This document shows positions 32,214 to 41,059 of a stretch of DNA of 64,000 bases, one piece after another. Position numbers and translations under genes: made by a program. Source of the DNA: VRUE01 sp963747765 (GTDB lineage: Bacteria > Actinomycetota > Thermoleophilia > Solirubrobacterales > 70-9); contig CAVVGH010000009.1 in the NCBI GenBank assembly GCA_963747765.1, positions 208,024 to 272,023 on the forward strand. The letters run 5' to 3'. How positions within the stretch are numbered: the stretch's first letter is position 1; every line of letters begins with the position of its first letter. Under the pieces are notes generated by a model, which made no database searches, had not been told where the DNA came from, and saw only the letters and a list, made by a program, of their open reading frames with translations.

Positions 32214-33698
32214 ATGCGTCTTCGGTTCTGGTTGACCTTGGCAGTGGTCGCCGCGGGCGGCTTCGTGTTCGCCGGTATTGAGATCCATGGCAACGAACGC
32301 GGGGCCTTCGAGCAGCGCCAGCGTGACGAGGCTCTGCGCTCGGCGCGCCAGACCGAAGCACTGGTCGCTCTCTCGGTCCACCAGTTGGCAAGCGCCGCAG
32401 CCTTCTACCGGGTGGAGGGCCACCTCACCCAGCACGAGTTCCACGTCGTGGCGAGGTCTTTGTTGGGGTCCAACGCCCTCGCCACGACCGGGTTCGTCCA
32501 GTCTCTTTCAGGCGACCGGCGGGCGCAGTTCGAACGCGTACACGGCATTCCCGTGATGGAGGGCTCCGAACACAGGCGCCACAGTGCCGGGCGCCGCGCT
32601 CACTATTTCCCACTCACCTTCGCAGCCAGCGACGACATCACCAGGCTGCCGCTTGGCTATGACATGGGTGCAGACCCCGTGCGGGGGCGGGCTCTGCGCC
32701 ACGCCCGCGATGCCGGGCATCCGGTGGCCAGCCCGGTTACGCAGCTGCTCACCGGTGGCGACGGGATCAACGTATTCCGACCGGTCTACCGGGACCGGAC
32801 CTCACCCTCGACCCTGGCGCAGCGGCGCCGCGCCCTGATCGGATTCGCGGTCGGGACCTTCCGCATACCCGACCTGGTTGCTGCCGCGACCTCGGCGCTA
32901 CCAGCCGATATCGCCATCGATCTGCTCGAAGGCAACCGGGTTCTGACGGGACCGGAGCTGTCCCAGGACGGTGCGGCAACCGCCCAGATCCGGATTGCCG
33001 ACCGCAGCTGGCTGCTGGTCGTGCACGACTACGGCTCCCCGGGCCTCAGCCTGGCAATCCTGATCTCCGTGCTCGGGGTATCGCTGGCGGCGCTGCTCGG
33101 GGCGGTGCTGCTGATCTCAAGTCGCAACCAGCAGATGCGGGAACTGCAAACGCAGGCAAGCCAGGACTCGCTCACCGGGCTGAAGAACCGGCGTCGGTTC
33201 GAGGAAGACGCGCGGATGGAGCTGGCGCGCAGCCGGCGCGGGGGCGCCTGCGGCGCACTGCTGATGCTCGACCTGGACAACTTCAAGCAGGTCAACGACA
33301 GCCTCGGACATCCGAGCGGCGACCGGGTGATCGAGGAGATCGCCGGCGTGCTCCGCGGTCGCACCCGAGAGACAGACGTCCTGGCGCGACTCGGCGGGGA
33401 CGAGTTCGCCGTGGTGCTGCCGCACTGCGACAGCAGGGAGGCACAGGCAGTCGCAGAGACGATCGCGACGGCGATTAGGGAGCACATTCCCCGGCAGTCC
33501 GGCATACCGCCGATCACCGCCAGCATCGGGATCGCGATGTTCGGCCCGAATGGGTCCAGCAGCTTCGACTCGATCGTCGCCGAGGCGGACAGCGCGATGT
33601 ACGCCGCCAAGAGTGCCGGCCGCGACGCTGTCCGCGTCGCGGCCGCCGGTGACCACGAAGCGACACCGGAGCCAAGCAGGCCCAACCCGGTCGGCTAG
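32214..33698 (+). CDS. Diguanylate cyclase with extracytoplasmic CHASE-type sensor
   Basis: 494 residues. N-terminal membrane helix (RLRFWLTLAVVAAGGFVF), a periplasmic-side domain with FVQSLSGDRRAQFE, FPLTFAAS and GYDMGADPVRGRAL typical of CHASE sensors, a second helix at about residues 283-305 (LAILISVLGVSLAALLGAV) and a C-terminal GGDEF domain. The active site is LGGDEFAVVL and the inhibitory site RETD lies five residues before it, so product feedback is likely. Makes c-di-GMP. ATG 32214 has AGGAG 3 nt upstream. Confidence 0.92.
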   Translation: MRLRFWLTLAVVAAGGFVFAGIEIHGNERGAFEQRQRDEALRSARQTEALVALSVHQLASAAAFYRVEGHLTQHEFHVVARSLLGSNALATTGFVQSLSGDRRAQFERVHGIPVMEGSEHRRHSAGRRAHYFPLTFAASDDITRLPLGYDMGADPVRGRALRHARDAGHPVASPVTQLLTGGDGINVFRPVYRDRTSPSTLAQRRRALIGFAVGTFRIPDLVAAATSALPADIAIDLLEGNRVLTGPELSQDGAATAQIRIADRSWLLVVHDYGSPGLSLAILISVLGVSLAALLGAVLLISSRNQQMRELQTQASQDSLTGLKNRRRFEEDARMELARSRRGGACGALLMLDLDNFKQVNDSLGHPSGDRVIEEIAGVLRGRTRETDVLARLGGDEFAVVLPHCDSREAQAVAETIATAIREHIPRQSGIPPITASIGIAMFGPNGSSSFDSIVAEADSAMYAAKSAGRDAVRVAAAGDHEATPEPSRPNPVG

Positions 33699-33740
33699 AT
33701 CGACTCTTAAAGAGGCTTTGAGGACAGCGCGGCCCGAAAA

Positions 33741-34294
33741 GACCTCACTGTTGATCGACTGTCGAAATCTCTGGATGAGGTGTTCGAAACGGGTCTGGTG
33801 GACGATCGCCGACCAGAAACGAACACTTCGTCGATTGACGAAAGAACCATCCCCTCCCCCGTTTGCCCTCCACACCTGCAAGTGGGAGGGCAAACTGGGG
33901 AGGGGATGCGTAGGGACCAGGCGGTCAGGGGCTACGGACCCGTTACGCGAGGGTGCCGCGGCTGGCGTGCCCCGAGCGAGGCGAGGCGGCTTCGAACTGC
34001 GTTCGCTGTTTGTGTCGCTGGGCGGTACAAAGAGCGAACGGAGCGGCTGAAGGTTGCCCGAGCGAGGCGGCTTCGAACTGCGTTCGCTGTTTGTGTCGCT
34101 GGGCGGTACAAAGAGCGAACGGAGCGGCTGAAGGTTGCCCGAGCGAGGCGGCTTCGAACTGCGTTCGCTGTTTGTGTCGCTGGGCGGTACAAAGAGCGAA
34201 CGGAGCGGCTGAAGGTTGCCCGAGCGAGGCGGCTTCGAACTGCGTTCGCTGTTTGTGTCGCTGGGCGGTACAAAGAGCGAACGGAGCGGCTGAG
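33741..34294 (+). repeat. Repeat family 1, copy B, with 4 x 81-bp tandem array
   Basis: Occupies most of the 720-bp gap after the cyclase. A 24-bp stem with one mismatch and a 13-nt loop sits at 33848-33908, then GGGACCAGGCGGTCAGG. From 33991 there is an array of 81-bp units starting at 33991, 34072, 34153 and 34234 (the last one cut short). Each unit carries the GTTCGCT/AGCGAAC hairpin. Units are identical over their full length. As 81 is a multiple of 3, long false reading frames exist on both strands. Confidence 0.9.
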
Positions 34295-34343
34295 TCGAGG
34301 CGGTGCTCTGGCGCAACTGGGGAATCGGTAAGCCGGGCGGGCA

Positions 34344-34395
34344 GCTGAGCGCCTACGGGCGCTGAACCGGTCGCTGAGCGCCTACGGGCGCTGAA
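34344..34395. repeat. Two 29-bp-spaced hairpin repeats after the GH3 gene
   Basis: The 23-bp GCTGAGCGCCTACGGGCGCTG-type sequence starts at 34344 and 34373. Each copy contains a perfect AGCGCC-TACG-GGCGCT hairpin. They lie just past the stop of the minus-strand GH3 gene, so they may help end its transcript, but there is no T-run. Confidence 0.6.
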
Positions 34396-34418
34396 TTGGG
34401 AATCAGTCGTCTTTGGGA

Positions 34419-35528
34419 TCAATCTCTGGCTTGGCGCAGACGGAGGATCCGGGCCACGGGAGCTTCGAAGGAACCGCGATCGATCGTGCCCGCACGGAGT
34501 CGCTGCAGCAGAGCCCGCTGGACGCGTGCACCGGCACGGAAATCGGTGAACAGGAGCAGGTCCGTCCCGGCGCGAACCGCCGCAAGCCCGGCCCTGACCG
34601 GGCCCCCAAACGCCCGCACCGACGCGGTGCCGAGCGCGTCTGTGATCGAGACCCCCCGGAAGCCGAGTCGCCTGCGCAACTCTCCAACGGCGATCGGCCG
34701 CGCAAAGGCGGCCGGCCTTGGCGACAAAGCGGGGTAGATCGCCGTGCTCAGCATCACCAGCTCACCCTCGATCCCAACGAATCGCCGGTAGGGCGCCTCG
34801 TCGACCCTCCGCAGCGCCCGCCTGGAGAGTCCGATTCGCTGGACTGCGAAGTCCGTGCTGAGGCGCGCGGCACCGAGCCCCGGGAAGTGCTTGGCCGTCG
34901 CCGCAACCCCGGCTGCCTGCATCCCCGCCGCGAACGGCACGGCGGTGGCCGCCACACCGGCAGCTGTTGAGCCGAAGCCACGATCGGTTTCGGCAATCGC
35001 GCCGCCCGGCCTGGGGACGTCGAGCACCGGCGCCAGGTCGACATTGACCCCGACGTTCGACAGGTTGCGCCCGGTTCGCCACCCCTCCTTGCGACTGAAG
35101 ACGGCGCCGTGAGCGCCCATCTCGCGTGCCGAGGCGCCGGGAGCCCCAGCGAGCCGCTTCACCTGCCCGCCCTCCTGATCGACCATCACCAGCAGCGGAA
35201 TCCGCAGGCCCGGCGGACGGGGAATGGCCTGCAGTCGCGCGATCAGGCGCCGGCCGGCAGCGCGGCTGGGCAGGTTCTCGGAGAAGAGAATCACGCCGGC
35301 GACCGCCCCCCTGCTCACCATCCGTCGCAGTGGAGCCGCCAGGCGCGAGCCGGAAAAGCCCACAACGATCCGCTGCCCGGCGAGCTGGTCGAGGCTGAGC
35401 CGGCTGGCGGGACGTTCCGGCGGGCCCGCTCCATCGCCGAGCCCGACACCGAAGGCAAACGCGCCGATTGCCAGACCGCACCCCAGGCCCACCGCGATTC
35501 GTCGCCGTCTGAGGGTCGCCATCGTCAC
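34419..35528 (-). CDS. Glycoside hydrolase family 3, beta-N-acetylhexosaminidase-like, exported
   Basis: 369 residues. N-terminal membrane anchor/signal (IAVGLGCGLAIGAFAFGVGL), then the GH3 barrel: GVILFSENL, LLVMVDQEGGQV, NLAPVLDV-type segment (VNVDLAPVLDVPRP), ATAKHFPGLG and VSITDALGT with the catalytic Asp nucleophile. It probably removes N-acetylglucosamine from wall fragments outside the membrane. GTG 35528 is preferred since TAAGAT (35542-35537) is 8 nt upstream; ATG 35522 lies two codons later. NagZ role is inferred. Confidence 0.86.
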   Translation of the reverse strand: MTMATLRRRRIAVGLGCGLAIGAFAFGVGLGDGAGPPERPASRLSLDQLAGQRIVVGFSGSRLAAPLRRMVSRGAVAGVILFSENLPSRAAGRRLIARLQAIPRPPGLRIPLLVMVDQEGGQVKRLAGAPGASAREMGAHGAVFSRKEGWRTGRNLSNVGVNVDLAPVLDVPRPGGAIAETDRGFGSTAAGVAATAVPFAAGMQAAGVAATAKHFPGLGAARLSTDFAVQRIGLSRRALRRVDEAPYRRFVGIEGELVMLSTAIYPALSPRPAAFARPIAVGELRRRLGFRGVSITDALGTASVRAFGGPVRAGLAAVRAGTDLLLFTDFRAGARVQRALLQRLRAGTIDRGSFEAPVARILRLRQARD

Positions 35529-35662
35529 CCAGGGCGATCTTACGAGCAACCGGGCCAAGCACAGCGCGAAGTCGGCACCCGCTGCGACACCCGTGTCGGC
35601 CGTTGGAAGTACCGGGCCGCTCCTCGCCCAGCCGTCCGGTGCGATTCCTAGCCTTGCGGCCA

Positions 35663-36787
35663 ATGCCACCTTTGATCTCCTTCGACGAAGCCCTCGAGCT
35701 CGGCGCGCTGACCGATCGCCAGGAGATCGGCGAGCTGATCGAGCGTGCCTGGAAGGCCCGCCTCGAGAACTTTGGCGAGTCGACCGACATGTGTTCGCTG
35801 GTCAACGCCAAGTCCGGGGGCTGCGCCGAGGACTGCGGCTTCTGCGCCCAGTCGCGATACGCCGAGGCGGACACGCCGATGCACGCGATGATGGAGCCAG
35901 AGCAGATCCTCGAACACGCCAAGGCGGCCGAGGCGGCGGGCGCGCACCGGTTTTGCATGGTCACCCAGGGCCAGGGGCTCTCCAAGCGAGACTTCCAAAG
36001 GATCCTCGACGGCGCCCGGCTGGTCGCCGAGCACACCAATCTGAAGCGGTGCGCTTCGATCGGCCACATGTCGGTTGAGCGGGCAAGCCAGCTGCGCGAG
36101 GCGGGCATCCAGCGCGTCCACCACAACGTGGAGTCGGCTCGCTCCCACTACCCGGAGGTCTCGACCACGGTGCGCTACGAGGGCCGGTTGCGCACGATCG
36201 ACGCCGTCAAGGAGGCTGGTCTGGAGACCTGTGTCGGCGGCATTCTGAACCTCGGTGAGACGCCGCGGCAGCGGGTCGAGATGGCCTTCGAGCTCTCTGA
36301 GCTCGACCCTGTCTCCGTTCCGATCAACCTGCTCAACCCGCGCCAGGGAACGAAGTTCGGCGACCGCCCGCTGATGGACCCCTGGGAGGTCGTCAAGTGG
36401 GTTGCGATCTTCCGCCTGATCATCCCCGGTGCACTCTTTCGCCTCTGCGGCGGTCGCGTCGAGAACCTCGGCGATCTGCAGCCGCTGGCCGTCAAAGCCG
36501 GACTGAACGGCGTGATGATGGGGAACTTCCTGACCACCCTGGGCGCCGAGCCCGAGGACGACCGAGCGATGTTCGAGGAGCTGGGCCTGAACGTGGCGCG
36601 CCAGGCCGACAATGGCTCCAATCCCCGCCCCGACAACCGGTCCGGCTGGCTCGCCGGCGACACGCCGACAACGCCGATCGAGGAACTGATCGACCGCCAG
36701 GACGAGGCGGACCTCTGGGACCCCTCGACTCAGCTCCGCGTCATCAAGAAGGAAAAGCGCCCGCCCCCTTATCCGCAGGCGGCATGA
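35663..36787 (+). CDS. bioB: Biotin synthase
   Basis: 374 residues. Radical-SAM motif CAEDCGFC (CxxxCxxC) after SLVNAKSGG, then QSRYAEADTP, MVTQGQGLS, RVHHNVESARS, the [2Fe-2S] Arg/Cys region and NLLNPRQGTKFGD. It inserts sulfur into dethiobiotin. TAGCCT (35649-35654) lies 8 nt before ATG 35663 (leaderless). First of three overlapping genes bioB-bioF-bioD. The C-terminal ~40 residues (TPTTPIEELIDRQDE) extend past many homologues. Confidence 0.96.
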   Translation: MPPLISFDEALELGALTDRQEIGELIERAWKARLENFGESTDMCSLVNAKSGGCAEDCGFCAQSRYAEADTPMHAMMEPEQILEHAKAAEAAGAHRFCMVTQGQGLSKRDFQRILDGARLVAEHTNLKRCASIGHMSVERASQLREAGIQRVHHNVESARSHYPEVSTTVRYEGRLRTIDAVKEAGLETCVGGILNLGETPRQRVEMAFELSELDPVSVPINLLNPRQGTKFGDRPLMDPWEVVKWVAIFRLIIPGALFRLCGGRVENLGDLQPLAVKAGLNGVMMGNFLTTLGAEPEDDRAMFEELGLNVARQADNGSNPRPDNRSGWLAGDTPTTPIEELIDRQDEADLWDPSTQLRVIKKEKRPPPYPQAA

Positions 36788-37968
36788 CCGAGATCGCAGA
36801 CCGGCTGGAGGAGCTCCGCGACCGGGGGCTCCACCGGCGACTGCGAATGGTTGACGGGCCACAGGGACCGAGCGTCCTGCTCGACGGGTCTCCCGTGCTG
36901 CTGCTCTGCTCGAACAACTACCTCGGCCTGGCCGACCACCCGCAGGTGCGCAGCGCCGCGGCCGATGCTGCAATGCGCTGGGGTGCGGGAGCTGGCGCAT
37001 CGCGATTGATCTCGGGCAACATGGCACCGCATCGACAGCTGGAGGAGCGCCTGGCGGAGTTCAAGGGGTACGAGGCAGCGCTGCTCTTCGGTTCGGGATA
37101 CCTGGCCAACATCGGGGCGATCGCCGCGCTCGCCCGCCGTGGGGAGGTGGTCTTCTCCGACGAGCTGAACCACGCCAGCATCATCGACGGCTGCCGTCTG
37201 GCCCAGGCCGAGGTCTTCGTCTACCGCCACTGCGACACCGAGCACCTGGCGTGGGCCCTGCGAAACGCCGCCGGGCGGCCCGCGCTGATCGTCACCGACG
37301 GTGTCTTCTCGATGGACGGGGACATCGCGCCGTTGGAGTCGCTGCTCCAACTGGCGCGCCGCCACGGCTGCCGGCTGATGGTCGATGAGGCCCACGCGAC
37401 GGGGGCGATCGGCCCGGGTGGGCGGGGCTCGGTTGCAGCCGCTGGCCTGAGCGGCGAGGTCGACCTCGTGGTCGGCACGCTCGGCAAGGCGCTCGGTGCC
37501 TACGGCGCCTACGTGTGCGCCAACCACGAGCTGATCGAGTACCTCCTCAACACCGCGCGCTCCTTCATCTTCTCGACCGCCCCGCCGCCTCCGGTCGTCG
37601 GCGCGGCGCAGGCGGCGCTCGAGCTGCTCGCTGCGGAGCCCCAGCGAGTCGCGAGGTTGCGTGCCAACGGAACCGCCCTGCGCGACGCGCTGGCCGGCGA
37701 GGGTCTCGCCCCCGGCGGCAGCGGCACCCAGATCGTCCCGGTCGCCGTGGGTGCCGCGGAACAGGCCATGGCGCTGAGCGAGCGCCTGCTCGAGCGTGGT
37801 GTGTTCGCGCAGGGGATCCGCCCCCCAACCGTCCCCGCCGGCTCCTCGCGGTTGCGCTTCACGGTGATGGCAAGCCACCGGCCAAACGAGTTGCGCCGGG
37901 CCGCTCGCCTGGCCGGCGAGGCGGCGCGCGAGCTCGGCGTCGGCGCCTCGGCCCCACTCGCAGCTTGA
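36784..37968 (+). CDS. bioF: 8-amino-7-oxononanoate synthase
   Basis: 394 residues of PLP alpha-oxoamine synthase: SNNYLGLADHP, SRLISGNMAPH, LLFGSGYLANIG, DELNHASIIDG, VDEAHATGAIG and GTLGKALGAYG holding the PLP Lys. It joins pimeloyl-ACP/CoA and alanine. ATG 36784 overlaps the bioB stop (ATGA), so translation is coupled. The C-terminal RFTVMASHRPNELRRA fits the family. Confidence 0.95.
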   Translation: MTEIADRLEELRDRGLHRRLRMVDGPQGPSVLLDGSPVLLLCSNNYLGLADHPQVRSAAADAAMRWGAGAGASRLISGNMAPHRQLEERLAEFKGYEAALLFGSGYLANIGAIAALARRGEVVFSDELNHASIIDGCRLAQAEVFVYRHCDTEHLAWALRNAAGRPALIVTDGVFSMDGDIAPLESLLQLARRHGCRLMVDEAHATGAIGPGGRGSVAAAGLSGEVDLVVGTLGKALGAYGAYVCANHELIEYLLNTARSFIFSTAPPPPVVGAAQAALELLAAEPQRVARLRANGTALRDALAGEGLAPGGSGTQIVPVAVGAAEQAMALSERLLERGVFAQGIRPPTVPAGSSRLRFTVMASHRPNELRRAARLAGEAARELGVGASAPLAA

Positions 37969-38618
37969 CCGCCGGGGTGTTCGTCACCGGGACCGGGACC
38001 GGGGTCGGCAAGACGGTCGTCGCGGCGGCGATCGCCCGGACGCTGGCGGCTGACGGGCAGCGCGTCGCGGTCTTCAAGCCGACCGTCACCGGCCTCGAAG
38101 ATCCCGGTGAGCCGGACCACGCGCTGCTGCGCCGTTCCGCGAGCAGCGAACAGGCGGACGGGGAAATCGCGCCCTATCGCTACGCACCGCCGATGTCGCC
38201 CCACCTTGCCGCGGCGCTGGCCGGCGAGGAGATCCAACCGGAACGCCTCTTGACGGCGGCTCGAGAGGCAGCCGCCGGAGCAGACATCCTCGTCTGCGAG
38301 GGCGTGGGCGGCCTCCTGGTCCCCCTCTCTCCCAACTATCTGGTTCGCGACCTCGCCTTGGACCTCGGACTGCCGCTTGTGGTCGCGGCCTCGCCGGGCC
38401 TCGGCACGATCAACCACACGCTGCTGACGATCGCCGTGGCAAGGCAGGCCGGACTCGTAGTGGCCGCGGTCGTCCTCACTTCCTGGCCGGAGAAACCGAG
38501 CCCGATCGAGATGTCAAACCGAGAGACGATCGAGGCGCTCGGCCAGGTCCAGGTCGACACGCTCCCGCACCTCGATCTCTCCGCACCGACCGGCTGGCCG
38601 CCGCTGCGCCTGCCCTGA
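37965..38618 (+). CDS. bioD: Dethiobiotin synthetase
   Basis: 217 residues. P-loop FVTGTGTGVGKTVVAAAIA at the N-terminus, KPTVTGL for substrate, CEGVGGLLVPLS and VVAASPGLGTINHTLLT. It forms the ureido ring of dethiobiotin with ATP and CO2. TTG 37965 overlaps the bioF stop; GTG 37977 is an alternative. Last gene of the bioBFD operon. The first enzyme (bioA) lies at 41.1 kb behind a MarR-MFS pair. Confidence 0.94.
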   Translation: MTAGVFVTGTGTGVGKTVVAAAIARTLAADGQRVAVFKPTVTGLEDPGEPDHALLRRSASSEQADGEIAPYRYAPPMSPHLAAALAGEEIQPERLLTAAREAAAGADILVCEGVGGLLVPLSPNYLVRDLALDLGLPLVVAASPGLGTINHTLLTIAVARQAGLVVAAVVLTSWPEKPSPIEMSNRETIEALGQVQVDTLPHLDLSAPTGWPPLRLP

Positions 38619-38637
38619 CACGGGTGCGCCGTGGAGT

Positions 38638-40272
38638 TCAGGCGTCGACGTGCTCGACCGAATCCACCCGGCGGCGCGAAGCCTCGTCGACTGCCGTCAC
38701 CGAGCCGGCAACCGGTTCGGGCGGCTCGACCGCATGGCCGTCCCCCTCATGTCGCTGCACGCGGATCGCCAGCGCCGCGATCACCGCGCCGACCAGCGCC
38801 ACGCCGGCGGAGACCTCCATCGCGTGGCCGAGGGCGTAGACGAACGACTCCTGGCCCGCCGCCACCACCTGCCTTGCCTGTGCCGGCGCCATGCCCCGCA
38901 GCCCTCCGGACGAGGCAGCGCCGAACGTATGGGCGAGTTCCGAGCGCTGCCCCGCGGAAACGCCGGTCCCGGTGAGCAGGGTCTCCAGCCGCGACCGAAT
39001 CAATCCCTGGAAGATCGCTCCTGTGACAGCGACGCCGAGGCTTCCGCCGACCATCCGGAACATCGACAGCACGCCCGACGCAATGCCCGCCTTCTCGACC
39101 GCCACCGCGTTCATCGCAGCGCTCGTCATCGGCGACATCGTCAGCGCGATCCCGATGCCGAGCATCATGAAGCCGGGCAGCAGGTCCGCGTAGCTGGAGT
39201 CCACGGCGACGCCGCTGAAGGTGAAGAGAGAAGCTGCAACGATCGTCAGCCCCGCAGCTATCAGCCAACGTGCCCCCACACGGTCCGAGACCCGGCCGGC
39301 GACGGGCGCGACTACGACGATCATCAGCGTGGAGGGAAGGAACCGGACGCCCGCCTCAAGCGGTGAGTAACCGAGGATGTCCTGCATGTAGAGGGCGAGG
39401 AAGAAGAAGACGCCGAGCATCGCGAAGGAGACGATCAGGGCGACGACCACCGCCCCGAGGAAGTTGCGATCGGAGAAGAAGTGGAATTCGATCATCGGCG
39501 TCCCGACCCGCAGCTCGACCGCTACGAAGAGGGCGAGGGCAACCACCGAACCCCCCAGCAGCGAGACGATCTCTGGAGAGCCCCAGCCCCAGCTGTTGCC
39601 CTCCACCAGAGCGAGTACAAGCGCGGTCAGCCCCGCCGTGAGGACCGCAACGCCCATGTAATCGACGTCCCGCCCGACCGTCGTGTCGCGGGACTCCCGC
39701 ACCGCGAACAGCGAGGCGGCAATGGCGCCGGCCGCCACCGGGATGTTGAGGTAGAAGATCGCCCGCCAGCTGACGTGCTCGGTGAGAAAGCCGCCGAGGA
39801 CCGGCCCGACGGCAAGCGCCAGCGCCGAGACCCCTGCCCACATGCCCATCGCCTTGCCGCGCTCCTGCGCGGGGAAAGCGTCGGTGATGATCGAGAGGGT
39901 TGCCGGCATCATCAGCGCCGCGCCAGCGCCCTGGACGACGCGGCTGAGGACGAGGTCGGTCGAGCTGAGCGCGAGGCCCGCGGTCGCCGAGGAGAGGGCG
40001 AAGATCACAACCCCGAGAAGGAACAGCCGCCGCCGGCCGAAGATGTCGCCGAGGCGCCCCCCGGTGGCCAACAGCACCGCGAAGGAGAGCGTGTAGCCGT
40101 TGATCGTCCACTCCAGCTCCGAGATCGAGGCGCCGAGGTCGCGCTGGATCGAGGGCAGCGCCACATTCACGACCGTGTTGTCGAGCATGATCATGAACAG
40201 GGCGAAGCACATCGCCCCGAGCGTCCACCACTTGCGGTTGGCGTCGGTGATCAGGTGGCGGTAGCGCGTCAT
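38638..40272 (-). CDS. MFS efflux transporter, DHA2 (14-TM, EmrB/QacA) family
   Basis: 544 residues. Signature blocks: FMIMLDNTVVNVALPSIQRD in helix 1, GGRLGDIFGRRR in loop 2-3, VVQGAGAALMMPATLSII in helix 4 and the antiporter motif AVGPVLGGFLTEHVSWR in helix 5; about 14 membrane helices. Probably exports drugs or other hydrophobic compounds using the proton gradient. Its ATG (40272) lies in the first unit of a 38-bp tandem repeat and is overlapped by the stop of a 13-codon ORF, coupling it to the marR gene. Confidence 0.93.
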   Translation of the reverse strand: MTRYRHLITDANRKWWTLGAMCFALFMIMLDNTVVNVALPSIQRDLGASISELEWTINGYTLSFAVLLATGGRLGDIFGRRRLFLLGVVIFALSSATAGLALSSTDLVLSRVVQGAGAALMMPATLSIITDAFPAQERGKAMGMWAGVSALALAVGPVLGGFLTEHVSWRAIFYLNIPVAAGAIAASLFAVRESRDTTVGRDVDYMGVAVLTAGLTALVLALVEGNSWGWGSPEIVSLLGGSVVALALFVAVELRVGTPMIEFHFFSDRNFLGAVVVALIVSFAMLGVFFFLALYMQDILGYSPLEAGVRFLPSTLMIVVVAPVAGRVSDRVGARWLIAAGLTIVAASLFTFSGVAVDSSYADLLPGFMMLGIGIALTMSPMTSAAMNAVAVEKAGIASGVLSMFRMVGGSLGVAVTGAIFQGLIRSRLETLLTGTGVSAGQRSELAHTFGAASSGGLRGMAPAQARQVVAAGQESFVYALGHAMEVSAGVALVGAVIAALAIRVQRHEGDGHAVEPPEPVAGSVTAVDEASRRRVDSVEHVDA

Positions 40273-40385
40273 GCGGGACCGACCTCTCGCAGGTGGCGGT
40301 AGCGCGTCATGCGGGGTCGACCTCCCTCAGGTGGCGATGGCGCGTCATGCGGGGCCGACCTCCCTCAGGTGGCGGTAGGCCTCGG
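40252..40385 (-). repeat. 38-bp tandem repeat across the marR/MFS junction
   Basis: Units start at 40252, 40290, 40328 and, partly, 40366. Each full unit contains ATGA. On the minus strand the marR stop overlaps ATG 40348, which opens a 13-codon ORF (MTRHRHLREVDPA). Its TGA overlaps ATG 40310, which opens a second one (MTRYRHLREVGPA), whose TGA overlaps the MFS ATG at 40272. The 38-bp period (3 x 13 minus 1) keeps this stop-start coupling. Confidence 0.85.
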
Positions 40386-40884
40386 CGATGTCATCGCGGT
40401 CCATCAGCGAGTCGATCGCGGCGTCGAGCTTGCGCCGCTGAGCGGCGGTGAGGCTGGCCGCGAAGGCCTCCATGCCCGCCTGACGAACGACAACGAGCTC
40501 GTCGACGATCTTCTTGCCCCGCTCGGTGATCGCCACGCGCCGCGCACGTCGGTCGTCGGGATCCTCGACCCTGGTCGCGAGGCCGGCCTTGACGAGGGCA
40601 TCCACGGCCCTGCTCATCGACGGGACTGAGACCCCGAACGTGTCGGCCAGGTCGCTGACGTGGCGCGGCTCCGATGCCCGCCCCAGACCAGCCAGCTCCA
40701 GAAGAGCCTTGCACTGGGTCATCGACAGGCCGCTTTCCTCGATCACCCGCAGCAGGTTGCCGCGGTCGTACAGGAAGAGATGGCGAAGCAGGGCGTTGAG
40801 CCGCGCCGCACACTGCTGCACCGCAGCACTCGGCTCAGCCGATGCCCCCCGCTCGGCAACCGTGGTGGCGTCGCTCGCTCGCAT
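40345..40884 (-). CDS. MarR family transcriptional regulator
   Basis: 179 residues. Winged helix: LSMTQCKALLELAG, then VSDLADTFGVSVPSMSRAVDAL (in two parts) and the wing VEDPDDRRARRVAITERGKK. It ends YRHLREVGPA, with the stop inside the 38-bp repeat. The gene precedes an MFS efflux gene, the usual set-up in which the regulator represses the pump until a ligand binds. A perfect TTGCAT-AA-ATGCAA palindrome lies 10 bp upstream of its ATG. Confidence 0.9.
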   Translation of the reverse strand: MRASDATTVAERGASAEPSAAVQQCAARLNALLRHLFLYDRGNLLRVIEESGLSMTQCKALLELAGLGRASEPRHVSDLADTFGVSVPSMSRAVDALVKAGLATRVEDPDDRRARRVAITERGKKIVDELVVVRQAGMEAFAASLTAAQRRKLDAAIDSLMDRDDIAEAYRHLREVGPA

Positions 40885-40894
40885 CGGATAATCC

Positions 40895-40908
40895 TTGCAT
40901 AAATGCAA
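40895..40908. promoter_or_regulatory. Palindromic operator upstream of marR
   Basis: Perfect TTGCAT-AA-ATGCAA palindrome in an AT-rich stretch, 10 bp before the marR ATG (40884). Size and place fit a MarR autoregulatory site. The same region lies about 150 bp upstream of bioA on the other strand, so bioA could also be affected. Confidence 0.6.
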
Positions 40909-41059
40909 CTATTTCGCTGCGACAATATTTGTTCGTGTGATGAACGTCATACCCGGGCCGCAGAGCCAGGGAGGCGCTGCGCCGGGGCACAATCCCGCAA
41001 CCAGCGACTTTTCGCGGGAACCCTTCCCGCCGGGGGCAGGGCTAAGGTCGTTCGTAGAG

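Noticed and set aside
33991..34294. CRISPR array
   Set aside because: The 81-bp units are joined without variable spacers and no cas gene is in the window; it is a plain tandem repeat.
33117..34422. Long repeat-protein ORFs on both strands over the 81-bp array
   Set aside because: The frames stay open only because the unit length is divisible by 3. They have no start signals, overlap the cyclase gene on the other strand, and show no family resemblance.
40909..41059. BirA/BioR-type biotin operator before bioA
   Set aside because: I looked for the paired TTGTAAAC-type or BioR dyads and saw none; only the MarR-like palindrome is clear.
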